This document shows, piece by piece, positions 20,401 through 28,700 of a stretch of 64,000 bases of DNA; positions within the stretch are counted from its first letter, which is position 1, and each line of letters starts with the position of its first letter. This stretch comes from Mesostigma viride. Lineage: Eukaryota; Streptophyta; Mesostigmatophyceae; Mesostigmatales; Mesostigmataceae. The notes beneath the pieces were generated by a model that was not told the DNA's origin, made no database searches, and saw only the letters and a list, made by a program, of their open reading frames with translations. A program made the translations under genes and the position numbers. The stretch lies in the NCBI GenBank assembly GCA_009746045.1, contig RPFO01000154.1, positions 6,651,038 through 6,715,037 on the forward strand, written 5' to 3'.

Positions 20401-21903
20401 GGGCCATGTGCTGGGCCCCAGCGTGGTGAAATGGTCAAACTTGACAATGACTTGTACCATGATTTTGATGATGTGGCTAGGCTCCACTATAATCCTGCAC
20501 GCACTCATGTAAAAGAGTTGTTTCTCATGGTAGGAAGGCACCCCAATCGATCCTAGCTTCAGCCACCTCTGTGTGGCTTCATATAGTGCTTGGCATGCCG
20601 CACTGTTCTGGGCGGCACAGATCGCATATGTGTGGCTTCATATACTGGGAATATTCCGCGCTGTCTTGTACGGCACGGCTTCAGAATGCGCGCCGGCCCC
20701 ACGTACTAGGGTACAGTCTGTTCCGCGCTGTTTGGCATATCTGGCCAGCCCACGCCCCCCTGGTTTATGCACAGAGTTGCAAACCTTGTCTCCTAATAGG
20801 CTGTGAGCTTCTTCTAAATCCATCTGCTTGTGGTTACAGCCATTCGCATGATCCTGTGCATAGGTACTAATGAACAGATTGTGATTTTGGCAGCCAAGTC
20901 CTGGCATGCATCGTCCTTTTAAGGTGTGTCTATCTTCCTGGGTGTGTGTACGCATCGCTGATTCCCTGCATGTTCCTGTGTTGCAGGTACCTGCAAGAGA
21001 ACCGACTGGTCGGCACCGTCCCACTGAATGATGGAGATGCTGAAATAAATGGATTTGGTTACTTCATGGTGGCTGTGTAAGTTTTAGTTCGCTTTGTTTT
21101 CTGATGGCAACTTGTTATGTAGTAAACCTGTTCTGATCTTGCAATGTACGCCAACCTACATTCCGCTAACACTTGAAAATTTTCTCTGTTGCATGTTGTA
21201 TGAATTACTGACCTGCTTTGCGCTCTATCTTTCGTGCTCGGACATTCGATCTTGCATGGTATGTCGTGCCACTGCAGAAATGTGGCTTTCAACCCTTGGA
21301 TTTGTGGACCCGTACCAAATGCAGTAATTATAGTCCCGTGGCCTGGCGAAGTGAACATGACCGGCACATGGGGTGCCGATTGCCCACGTAAGTTCACAAC
21401 ATTGATGTTTCTGTTGAACTAAATATACCCAGTTCATGGATTGTCAGGTTGGTTGCGCTATTTTTATCTGACATTTTCTCGCTATCAACGATCCATCCTT
21501 GTGGTATTCCAATCCATCCGTATGGAATTAATATTTACGGTGCCCCTATAAACGGTGTGTTTGCTTTGTGGACGTGGATTCGTGGGGTGGTTGCAGTTTG
21601 CTTAATACATCCTCTGCCTTGGATCTGGACTGGGGCTGCAGTCCGGATGCACCGAGCTGCTTGGACAACAATGAATGCTCGTGTAAGTGCTGTGCGCCTT
21701 GCAATTGCAGCGGCACCGGTTTGAGTTAAAAATAGCTTATCGGCTCTGTCTAACTTAATGTCATACCGTTTTCCTGTCATTGTTTTCGCGTTTTTTTCAA
21801 ATGCTTGCAGTGGATACTGGTGCAAGCACACCGCGGCCTCCCAGCCCTCTGCCTCCCCTGAACAGCCCCCCGCGTCCCAGATCTCCACCGCTGTTTGGTT
21901 TAG
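2330..21903 (+). CDS. LRR gene A: multi-exon plant-type extracellular LRR protein (at least 15 exons)
   Basis: Spliced model read by eye. Exons: 2330-2483 (LRRNT), 3048-3107, 4734-4805, 4998-5069, 6281-6352, 6577-6648, 6837-6908, 8585-8656, 8859-8930, 14578-14646, 15818-15877, 16877-16942, 19932-19997, 20987-21076, 21278-21387 (C-cap) and 21811-21903 (Pro-rich). They join in one frame to about 424 residues. Internal LRR exons are phase 2/2 and every intron is GT...AG. LRR proteins with an LRRNT_2 cap and the LSGTIPPEL core are extracellular recognition modules in plants and algae; a surface or secreted role here is inference. No kinase or transmembrane exon was found. Missing: the start exon (an in-frame ATG at 2236 would give a weak leader, but the upstream AG suggests an intron) and the 3' end. 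A further stalk exon at 21597 carries a 1-nt deletion relative to gene B. Introns range from 188 nt to 5.6 kb, the longest being invaded by a retroelement. Confidence 0.72.
3048..3107 (+). CDS. Gene A exon: first LRR (60 nt)
   Basis: AG|GAGCGG... to CTT|GTGAGT. Joined to the LRRNT exon it reads LSMAESGLQGTLAKELGSL, so the repeat's first strand is completed across the junction. The 60-nt size is shared by the matching exons 23652 and 59679. Confidence 0.85.
3190..3993 (+). mobile_element. 5'-truncated DIRS-like retroelement, tyrosine recombinase end (element 0)
   Basis: A degraded tyrosine recombinase read across frames. It has the N-side box Arg in HYLRISEVLNL, then FTIHGLRQGGAT-like H-x-x-R (as IHGLRQGGAT at about 3575), then GRGRWLSSATVAHYVGLHL with the Trp and the Tyr. 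Frames change between these parts, so it is a pseudogene. It corresponds to 42823-43606 and ends in the same 3' tail (AATATAGAGTCTGGTTACC). It lies in gene A's intron between exons 3048 and 4734. Confidence 0.75.
4379..4575. repeat. Tandem duplication, 105-bp unit, two copies
   Basis: The unit starting CTCTAGATGCCATTAAGTAA recurs at 105-bp distance with a few differences; the second copy is incomplete at its end. Within a gene A intron. Confidence 0.85.
4734..4805 (+). CDS. Gene A exon: LRR, 72 nt
   Basis: CTTGCAG|A...CT|GTAAGC. Core LSRNQLSGTIPLQLESASF; phase 2/2. The usual ELGSL is replaced by QLESA, a mild divergence. Confidence 0.88.
4998..5069 (+). CDS. Gene A exon: LRR, 72 nt
   Basis: CTCGCAG|G...TT|GTAAGC. 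Core LYQNQLSGTIPPELQSLTSL. The intron before it is only 192 nt; the next one holds the CCCA/CCCG simple repeat. Confidence 0.9.
5238..5630. repeat. Compound simple repeat (CCCA)n-(CCCG)n-(CCAT)n
   Basis: About 115 bp of CCCA, about 230 bp of CCCG with CCGCC interruptions, then CCAT units. All frames on both strands stay open (THPPTHPP, RPPARPP, GGWVGGWV), which are artefacts of the repeat. The G-rich complementary strand could form quadruplexes. It lies in the intron after exon 4998. Confidence 0.95.
6281..6352 (+). CDS. Gene A exon: LRR, 72 nt
   Basis: CCTTGCAG|G...CT|GTGAGC. Core LYNNQLSGTIPTALGAMASM; phase 2/2. Confidence 0.9.
6577..6648 (+). CDS. Gene A exon: LRR, 72 nt
   Basis: GCCCGTAG|G...CT|GTAAGC. 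Core LNGNGLSGTIPPELGSLSGL; phase 2/2. Confidence 0.9.
6837..6908 (+). CDS. Gene A exon: LRR, 72 nt
   Basis: CTTTGCAG|A...CT|GTAAGC. Core LSNGQLSGSIPPELGSLRSL. The preceding intron is only 188 nt. Confidence 0.9.
6909..8584 (+). other. Gene A intron without recognised features
   Basis: 1.7 kb between exons 6837 and 8585. No LRR exon, element terminus or tandem repeat is evident. Confidence 0.5.
8585..8656 (+). CDS. Gene A exon: LRR, 72 nt
   Basis: GCCCACAG|G...CT|GTAAGC. Core LSGNKLSGTIPSALKSLSSL; phase 2/2. The 1.7-kb intron before it shows no other exon. Confidence 0.9.
8859..8930 (+). CDS. Gene A exon: LRR, 72 nt
   Basis: ACCCACAG|G...CT|GTAAGC. Core ISGTQLSGTIPTELVSLTAL. It is followed by the largest intron of gene A, which contains the RT-RNaseH-YR retroelement and a 57-bp minisatellite. 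Confidence 0.9.
9742..10977 (+). pseudogene. Reverse transcriptase of element 2
   Basis: The block FGIRKPDGRMRLIVDNRRGN is the classical N-side RT motif (K-x-x-G-x-x-R-x-I-x-D-x-R). It is followed by a stop, and then by HWPMGNKLAVAVAQCVH, which resembles the PMG...A.AQ motif of DIRS-type RTs. Further on is TLDDLYFTHC, a possible relic near the catalytic Asp pair (TIDDLHFTHC in element 3). Several frames are needed, so it is not functional. Confidence 0.75.
11193..11510 (+). pseudogene. RNase H of element 2
   Basis: Contains HVNVKDAIAAM, VVRLVDSSTVVGAFFRGRSS, RLNQMVRRYCAL and SHNPADQASRR. This is the DIRS/retroelement RNase H signature with Asp in VDSS and NPAD; the usual Glu of the first helix appears as Asp. 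Open over this stretch. Confidence 0.75.
11520..12447 (+). pseudogene. Tyrosine recombinase of element 2, catalytic residues lost
   Basis: An open frame of about 300 residues follows CGDVHPNLGL. It contains QQHLRISEALGLWVWDV (first catalytic Arg), then FSFHVLLHEGMHDAIAG where element 3 has FSFHTLRHGGATHDAIAG, so the H-x-x-R Arg is a Leu. GLWASALWVPRYIGL stands where GRWASALSVTRYIGL is expected. Tyr is kept. Relative to element 3 a lost base ends the frame early at 12447. The frame itself is open from 11080. Confidence 0.8.
12837..13652. repeat. Minisatellite, about 14 copies of a 56-57-bp unit
   Basis: The unit TATATGAAAGGTACAGTAGA plus GGCCATTATATCTGCTGAAG and GAGGCACCATACTG repeats without unique spacers. 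A higher-order pattern is visible: variants lacking one AT (CATTAATCTG) and variants with GGCGCC recur at about 227-bp spacing. The long open frames on both strands are repeat artefacts. Confidence 0.95.
14578..14646 (+). CDS. Gene A exon: LRR, 69 nt
   Basis: CCTACAG|G...CT|GTAAGT. Core LFSNLLSGTILPLRNFTSL. One residue shorter than the 24-residue standard; the PPELGSL part is diverged. Confidence 0.82.
15181..15690 (+). repeat. Dispersed repeat D, copy 1 (retroposon-like)
   Basis: About 500 bp related in inverted orientation to 25665-26205. Shared blocks: GGCTGCCCTTCGCC-like, CCACTTGTCAGTGGCCATA, TGACGGTTGTCAACGGCTGT, GGAGAATATAGCCAAA. The end has CCCACTCATTG..CAATAAAGAC and a G-rich stop, similar in layout to the AATAAAGAGTCTGGTTACC tail of the other family. 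Confidence 0.75.
15818..15877 (+). CDS. Gene A exon: short LRR, 60 nt
   Basis: TCTTGCAG|A...TT|GTAAGC. Core LSNNQLSGTIPDMSSMSSL. The helical part is shortened by four residues while frame and phase are kept; similar to the short exon 38076 in gene B. Confidence 0.82.
16084..16656 (+). mobile_element. About 570-bp non-autonomous repeat (NAR), copy 1
   Basis: From TTTCTTTATTATATTGAGAT to CTGGTTACCCTGGAGCT. Contains GGTTCACGTGACATACCTTT, CAGACGCAAAATTGCG, GACACGCAAAAAAGACAAAT and the tail GGGTAAGGCTAGCCTTTTGA...AATAAAAGAGTCTGG. No coding capacity. Its last 150 bp equal the 3' tail of the YR elements 0 and 1. Confidence 0.82.
16670..16942 (+). repeat. Duplicated intron-exon unit, copy 1
   Basis: AATCATAGTGCGCGCATATC, GCCATGGACTGCCTGTACAG, AGCAGTAACAGAGAGAAAGA, then exon 16877. 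Matches 19725-19997 closely over about 270 bp. Confidence 0.85.
16877..16942 (+). CDS. Gene A exon: LRR, 66 nt (copy 1 of a duplicated exon)
   Basis: CATCGCAG|G...TT|GTAAGC. Core LSKNQLSGTIPRLPSTGL. The exon and about 210 nt upstream match 19725-19997, so this is one of two copies of an intron-exon unit. Confidence 0.83.
17165..17575 (+). repeat. Dispersed repeat F, copy 1
   Basis: About 400 bp with TTTATTTTGAGTAGCGCAAT, AGAGGATCCTGGATCATACC, AGTAGGCCTACAAGACAGGT and CATCAAATGGGCCAAAG; matches 47055-47460. Non-coding, gene A intron. Confidence 0.8.
17943..19411. mobile_element. Foldback element, about 670-bp inverted arms, 5-bp target duplication
   Basis: The left arm (about 17943-18613) and right arm (about 18741-19411) are reverse complements with few mismatches, ending AGTTGCAATCTGTTGCATGA and its complement. 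Direct CCAGT copies flank it at 17938-17942 and 19412-19416. The roughly 127-bp spacer is unique. Frames on both strands over the arms mirror each other (MRHSCKHHSHSQLAGVRDKA). A stretch LVLQNVCYAPKLQRA faintly recalls Copia protease regions but is not convincing. Confidence 0.85.
19725..19997 (+). repeat. Duplicated intron-exon unit, copy 2
   Basis: Second copy of 16670-16942, including the branch/acceptor region and the LRR exon 19932. Confidence 0.85.
19932..19997 (+). CDS. Gene A exon: LRR, 66 nt (copy 2 of a duplicated exon)
   Basis: CATTGCAG|G...TT|GTAAGT. Core LSQNQLSGTIPRVLGIGL. Paralogue of exon 16877; the two are separated by a dispersed repeat and a foldback element. Confidence 0.83.
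20987..21076 (+). CDS. Gene A exon: penultimate, diverged LRR, 90 nt
   Basis: GTTGCAG|G...GT|GTAAGT. Starts YLQENRLVGTVPL, then an acidic, non-LRR tail. Its counterpart in gene B is 45612 (LQENRLVGTVPLDD), so this marks the end of the repeat stack just before the C-cap. Confidence 0.83.
21278..21387 (+). CDS. Gene A exon: C-terminal LRR cap
   Basis: CTGCAG|A...CAC|GTAAGT. Encodes NVAFNPWICG, a variable stretch, and TGTWGADCP. The Trp and Cys pair resembles C-terminal capping motifs of plant LRR domains. The exon enters in phase 2 and leaves in phase 1, switching to the stalk exon phase. Counterpart: 46107. Confidence 0.8.
21597..21682 (+). pseudogene. Gene A stalk exon with a 1-nt deletion
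   Basis: This 86-nt stretch between TTGCAG and GTAAGTG aligns with the 87-nt gene B exon 47789-47875. The shared part reads SSALDLDWGC..DAPSC..NNEC. The one missing base near the 5' end breaks the frame: if included, the next exon reads into a stop. As flanking exons are both phase 1, skipping it keeps the frame. Confidence 0.6.
21811..21903 (+). CDS. Gene A exon: Pro-rich stalk
   Basis: GCTTGCAG|TG...TAG|GTAAGA; phase 1/1. It encodes STPRPPSPLPP and SPPRPRSPPLFGLG. Hydroxyproline-type SPP motifs are typical of extracellular algal proteins. It is near identical to 49250-49369, which has 27 extra nt. If the intron were retained, translation would stop shortly after, so this may be the last exon. 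Confidence 0.75.
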
Positions 21904-22120
21904 GTAAGAGTATAACCCTGTTTAAGCCAAACCCCGTCTAAGCCGACACCCCGGACTCCCCCCCCCCCCCCCCCGGCCCACAAATACCCTAACTACTAAG
22001 ACACTTTGCATCACTGGTGCCCTGAATGAGGCACCCTGTGGGCTTTACAATAGCCCATCGGCTCTGTCTAATTCATTTAAGCCGTCTATCGTCCGTTTGA
22101 GCCGAGCCCCAAGCCCCCCC

Positions 22121-22188
22121 CACTGCCTTTTGTATGTGGTCCACTCATTGAATTAATAAAGAGTCTGGTTACCCTGGAGCTCCAAGGT
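22121..22188 (+). repeat. Solo 3' tail of the NAR/YR family
   Basis: CTGCCTTTTGTATGTGGTCC, ACTCATTGAATTAATAAAGA and GTCTGGTTACCCTGGAGC only; no upstream part. It directly truncates the MITE-like sequence after gene A exon 21811. Confidence 0.75.
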
Positions 22189-22550
22189 TCATGGAGTGAT
22201 AATAATTTTCATCTTTCATCTGCTGCAGAGAAGAAAGGAAGTGACAGGCGGAATGCTGGATGTAATGTGTTGATGGCACTTACGCGGTAGTGGGTGGCAC
22301 TCAAGTAATACATCGCTTAATTCACTCTTGGGATGGTCCCTGCGCAGAATGTATTGAAAGCCATCTGCCCCTTCTCAGGGATATGTGTGCTACATGTACT
22401 CCCAATGGAGATGTGTTTCAATTTAATGGTCACTGCCCTTGCTTAGGGTTCCCTTCCAGCTTGTATTTTAATCCAAACAAACTCTCTTTTGCCTGTATGC
22501 ACTATCGACTTGACTGGTTGTTAATGTGTCATCGGCTAACACGTTTCCAG

Positions 22551-22704
22551 AGAGTGACAGGGCAGCGCTGCTGGCTCAAAAAGATGCATTCACCGACAGA
22601 TACCAAGAGCGGCTGTTTGACTGGACAATCGACAGAAACCCTTGCGGCTTCACATTCGTCGATTGCTATGATACTGAACGGGTGGACCGCTTGATAATCT
22701 TTGA
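22551..22704 (+). CDS. Gene B exon: LRRNT_2 cap
   Basis: GTTTCCAG|AG...GA|GTAAGC. Encodes SDRAALLAQKDAFTD, then DWTIDRNPCGFTFVDC. Same phases and 154-nt length as in gene A. Nearly identical to the gene C exon 59030. Confidence 0.87.
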
Positions 22705-25700
22705 GTAAGCACGCTGTATCTCACGTAGTAATTTGCACCAGTCTGTCGACAATGCGCCTGCTTGTGATAAAGTCTTTGGTATGCTATGGACTTCACTCAA
22801 TCGGTTTTCTCTGAATGTACTTTAGATAGCGCACGTGGGAAGGATAGAGGCGCTAGGCCTTGGCCTGCGATGTGAAAGGTTGTCTGCGACATGGGTTGAC
22901 TAGCCTGATCTTTACAAAGGGTTTCAAGCTGACGTTGAATAGTCGCGATTAATTATTGTATGGTGGACTCGGACTGACACAAGGGGTCGATGGGCGAGAT
23001 TGTGCTTGCGCTTGTTAATCACCTTGTACGACTACCTGTACGGTTGAACTTGCTATGCTGGGGGTGACTGGCCGTGCTAGTTTTAGTGGCATTTTTGGTG
23101 ACGCATGCCGGGCGTGGTAATTAGTTTAGGATGATGTCGTCTTTTGAGTCCGCCGACATGCCTAAAGCAAGCAAATGATCCGAAAATGTTTCTTGCCCTT
23201 CCTCCCACCCTGGAGGCTTCTTTCTTCCGCGTGCAAACTGAGAAACCTTAAGGCCACTGTAACTGCTGCATTTGTGGCAGGGCTCCGCTTATTGTTTCAA
23301 ACTTGAAAATGCTGGTCTACCTGGGAGCTTAATTGTTGATCTCAAATAACCAGTTGTCCGCTACAACCTTGCATGGTATGGTGCATTTGTACCATGCAGT
23401 CACATGATGCGCCTGTGCAAACTTTCACACACTTGCTGCCTTGCAGTGCTTTCCTTTATGATATTGTACTCCAAAGTGCTTGTTTCATGCTGTGTGAGGA
23501 TGAAATGTATCAAATGCAGCGTTGCCGTTTGTCGAATACGTGTATGTTGTAAGCATGCCTTGGTTTTGATGCTTTGGTTTGGTCGCTGGGACAACAAAAT
23601 GCCTGGTCGCTGGGAACAAGTTACTTTTTTGCTTTTGTTTCGATCGCGCAGGAATGACTTTGAGGGGACAATCGTGCGTCAGCTGGGATCTCTGGAGGCC
23701 CTGACGATTTTGTAAGTGCCCATTAGGACTCCAGACACGGGTTACTATCCAACACATTTCTAGCTTTTTTGTCCATTAGAGTTCCTTCCCACTAAGAGAA
23801 ACATTTATTTTACATTTTGGTGTGCCAGGCTCTATACATACAGCCTATGCTACACCTTCAAAATCAGTGCACATCATTATCAACTTGGTTATTGTATCAG
23901 CATGCTGGGGGCGCAGCATACTCGAACACAAGGTGTTGCGCTTCTTAGTGCTCAGCGTGGGTGGGTGGATGGGAGCTGAAAAGAGGCCTCCCTACGCCCC
24001 CTACACCCCTCTGAGTACTGACTGCCCATCACAGCTGCGCCATGCGTGGCGCAGGTACAAAGTCTAGTGACGTATGTTAGAAGCTTAACCTAGGCCTGCA
24101 TTTCGGGTTCACACTCAGAGCCGGCGCAAAAAGGCCAGCCGGTGCAGTACACTCCTCACAAGCGCTTGCACTACGCTACCTGCGGCAGGTCGGTCCCCTT
24201 TGAGCCCGTCTGTTAGGATATATTTGGTGACTGAACCTGTGGGAGTATTGGGATGTGAAGCTTGGTGTTGTGGCTGAGCCCAATACTCAATGTGTCACAT
24301 AGACTTATTTGTATTTGGCGCTAGTTATGTCTTTGACTAGTAGCGGCTAATTAGGTGTTGCCACGTCGCACAATGTGGTGTTGCCGCGTGGCGCAATGTC
24401 GTGAAGACGCATGGCGCAATGTAGTCGTGAGGCGTGGCGCGATGCGGCGGTGATGCATGGCGCAGAACAGCGGTACCAATGTGGACGCACTAGTGTGTCC
24501 TAGGTTCGGTCACTATGACATTAACAGTTCCGCTGGCCGGTATCTAGAAATTTCTGTCACTTGTTATGGTTTGTGCCGATTGTCCGTCCGGTCTCAGTGG
24601 TTCAGTGCTTATACTAGCAGCCGTGTGGTTCGCGAGCTGCTATTGCGCAGGCTATCCTGCGTGGCATGCGGAATTATATTACAGAGTACTTACGCGCATT
24701 GCTGTCCATGCGCAAGTGCGCGAAGATTTTGTAGAATTACCTTCACAATTGTTGGCCATCTTTGACAACGCCTACAATTCATACGACCTATGCTGGAATA
24801 CAAAAAGGAGCCACCATTGCTCTGCAACCTCTGCAACCTCTGCAACCTCTGCAATCTTTGCGCCTCATGATTGAAACCACCAAATGTTATGTACCTGGGA
24901 GATGAGGCGGCCTAACACCGTCATGGTGTCACATATAGAATGAGCAAAGCTCATCAAGTGCTTGATTCTTTCTCTGACTCGTCTGCATGGATCCACACCT
25001 TGACCGGCATTTGCACTCTATGACTCTCTAAGGTTATCTTTGTGAACACCAGATATGCAAAATTAATAGGAGCTCTAGCCTCTCATTTGTGAAGAGTTTG
25101 ACGGATTCCTTGAGCTATTGCTCATTTCATACCTTACCTGTGCTATGGTCTCGAAGGGGGCTGTCCTGCCATTAGCCTGCAGTGGTAGGTAGATGTTCTG
25201 GCATATGCTGGCATGTACTGGCATGTTGGCCACGTAGCTACTGAGCCGACTACTCAGGGATGGTCGCATTAGAAATCGATATTGTATATTATGACGTACC
25301 CTGGCACTGGCGCAGCGCCTCAGGTCCCCCGCACGGATCTGGACGTGAACAGAACCGTGCAATGTGCGCAGGGCTGGCAGATTTTTTAGGTGTCACATAC
25401 ATATTGGAGGCACTTTTGGAGCACGTCTCCACCCACCCTCTGTTGAAAAGGGGGACATGTCTGGCTGCACAGGACTATATAGTGGTAGGAAGCCTCTTGT
25501 TTTCACCCTTGAAGTACCTGATGATGTTATGTGCGCTGTATACATGTTGACAGTGTGGCAAGGGCTTTGCGGGACACCAGTACGTATAGAAACCTGTACA
25601 CCCCATAAGCGGGGAACAATATGGGTTTGCTCTTGTGCATCGACCGTTGGTGCAATAATGCCCAACATGCTGTCCGCTGACATCATCAGCAATGTTTATT

Positions 25701-28700
25701 GCACCCATTCACTCCCAAGAATCACCAGTCTTTATTGGAACAGTGAGTGGACTGGGCCATCATGAATGTATGGCAAGGTGGAAGCAAATAAGAAATGAAT
25801 TCAGCATGTAGAGCATGCCCCCCAGCAACAGAGAAAAAAGGGGCGGGTGGGCAGGTGAAACCGTGAAAGAAACTACCTCGACGGCAAACTACGTTTGGCT
25901 ATATTCCCCTTCGGGCAAGCAGGACAGCCGTTGACAACCGTCATTCACTTTCCGTGTAGCGTCAGACTTGCGTCACAAACTCCCTACAAATTATACAAGC
26001 TTTGAACTATTCCTACTTCTACTTTCAAAGACCACTACGGCTTGCCACGCAAAGTGCTTTCGTCACAAAATATGGCCACTGACAAGTGGCGACCGTCACG
26101 TCACTATAGCATGTGACGCCGGTTTTTCAGCAACGTCGTACATTCCGTATGAGATGTCTAAGGACTAGTGGCGCGCGGCCTGAGGAAGGGCAGCCGGCCC
26201 AGAATTTCCCAAATCTAATTTAATACTTAATTGCCTGACGCCTGAAACCATCGCGGCCGGCGGGACATAAAACTGGTCCCAGTCGCCTGCGGCGGTCCCT
26301 CTCGTACCACTATACTAAACTATTTTCGAAGAAATCCGATTCTTCCATGAAGCAAGCGTAGCAAAAGCCCGATATCTTGCCGACCATAATTCTAGGTGAG
26401 CCTAGGACGTACCCGTAGGTGAATACTGTACATGTAGCATGGTGTTTGGCCCGATGGCAAGGGGAAATGGCCATCCACGTCTACTATGGTTACTATATGC
26501 GTTCACATTTAATTAATAGAGTTGGACATAATATCGACCTCACTAATTTCTACCTATACAGTACTCACTAATTTCTACCTATATGTAATTACGCATTACA
26601 TATAGGTTTAGCACATGCCGTCACAACAGTCCCGGGGGAATCTGAATGCCAAAGGTGGGCTTTTCCGGCATAGTGAGAAGCATATTTTTTTTCTTGCCTG
26701 CCACCCTGACCTACCCTGGCAAAATGTTTTTCTACGGGGGTTCAAGGGCATGATGTGGGCCAGCCCGGTCCTGCAGTGTACCTCCTTTATGTAGGGGCCG
26801 GTTGGTTGACTAGTCAGTGATTGATATTGTTCTACCTTTGATGCTAGCACTGACTCATTGTAATAAAGTTACTTCAGGCGTCATGTGATGATACATGCAA
26901 CGCAAGGCAAGGAGACCCTGCATGGATTGTTCGTTCTTTCCTAATTGTATGCGCAGTACATACCCCGCTCGTTCCTGCCCTGCAGAGCTCTCAATGGAAA
27001 CCGGCTGAGCGGCACCATCCCACCAGAGCTGGGGTCATTGTCGTCCCTGGCAACGCTGTAAGCCTTAGTCCTTCCAGATGCCTGTGATGCGGGCCAAACA
27101 TGCTGTTGTGCTCCTGTCCGTGCTAGTTTTCGTTCTCTTTTGTCGCCCTTTCCTGCCGATGGCCCAAGGCCCAGGAAGAACAGGGACTCAGTGTGCCTGT
27201 CTGACATTGACTCCTTTCCGTTGATTGCGGCGGGTTTGTGCAAAACCCTCCCTGACGTCCCTCACAGGGGCATGCAACGGAACTTGAAGCTGAGCGGCAC
27301 CATCCCACCCGAGCTTCAGTCTTTAGCCTCCTTGGGACACCTGTATGTCATCTCTCCACGTCTCCAGCTAGTTGTTCCCAGGGGCAAGACTTGCTGCTGT
27401 ATGCTCTTGTTGCCACTTATATCGATTGCCAAGGCCCCACATCCAGTCCCCAGCTTGTGGACCCGACCTGTGTATGCTGAACCATCATCCTTGGAGGTGA
27501 TAGGACGTATGGTCGCAGGATCGAGGCTGCGTTGTAGGCACTTTGTAGTAACTACATCCTCTGCCAACCACGGGCCTGTTCTTGAGAAGTTTGAGAACAT
27601 TCTTAGCTTCTTTCTCTAGGGTATGTGCTGCGCAGTGTTTGTATGGGCCACCGAACAGCGTAGCGTCAGAAGCAAGGCTGGTACTGATGCAGGTGAGTTA
27701 ATAGTAAGAGCTAGCACTGTCGTTAACTCTAACTGGAAGCGTAAACAACACCAGTGCAAGGTATTATTTTGCTGTGGGGATGGCTGTCGACACTCAATGA
27801 TTTATTGCACTGCAGTTAGGTTATTAAGCTCTTGGCACGCGTCGTCCTCCACCCTGGCACAAGCAGGAATGCGCTGCGCCAACGGTACTTGCCCGTTGGG
27901 TAGTTTGGGAGTTTAGTATGGACTTGTAACATTACGACATGCAGGAGACATGTTGGTACCGGGTCTACACCCCCGGTACCTAATCATGTCACATTTCGGA
28001 AGTTTCCTGCACCGCACATAAGTCTAGCGCCTCTCGGGACTCGGGACTCAGTGCCCCGCGCCACTTCTGCTCGAAGGCCGCCCGCCTCGGACTTAGGCTG
28101 TCGTCGGCTTTGGCAAACTACCTACTAGGTGCCTTAGCTGTCTTTGGCAGCCGGATCGCCCAAGTACTGTACTGTAAGGCGTTCCACAACTTGCTCGTGG
28201 CTGGAACCACTTTTTTTTGTCGTCCTAAGGTAAATAGGGTTTGGGGTGGGGAAATATTCACTTCGCATGGTGAAGCCAGACAAGATGGCCTCTCTCACCC
28301 CTGGTAGACTTGTTTTCTGATACAGTACCAATGATGTCCGTTCCCGCCTTGCAGTCTGCTGTCCGACAACCAGCTGAGCGGCACCATCCCACCTGAGCTG
28401 GGGACTTTGGCCTTCCTGCAAGAGCTGTAAGCAATCGGGCTAGCATCTTCTTTGATCCGAAATTGCTTTTTTACTTCCTTAAGTTCTAGTTTTTGAGCTA
28501 TCTGCTCATTTTACAGTTATATGGCGGCGGGCTCAAAGGGGGCCGATCTGCCGCCTGTAGTGTAGCTCTACTGTGCGTCACCTACACCATGTGACATGCT
28601 TGTGTTACATAGGACTAGAGTAGAGGGGACCGGCGTTGCGCCGGTACTAGTGCCTACTGTCAACCGTGCCCGCCCTTTTGAGGAGGGCACGGCGCCTTGA

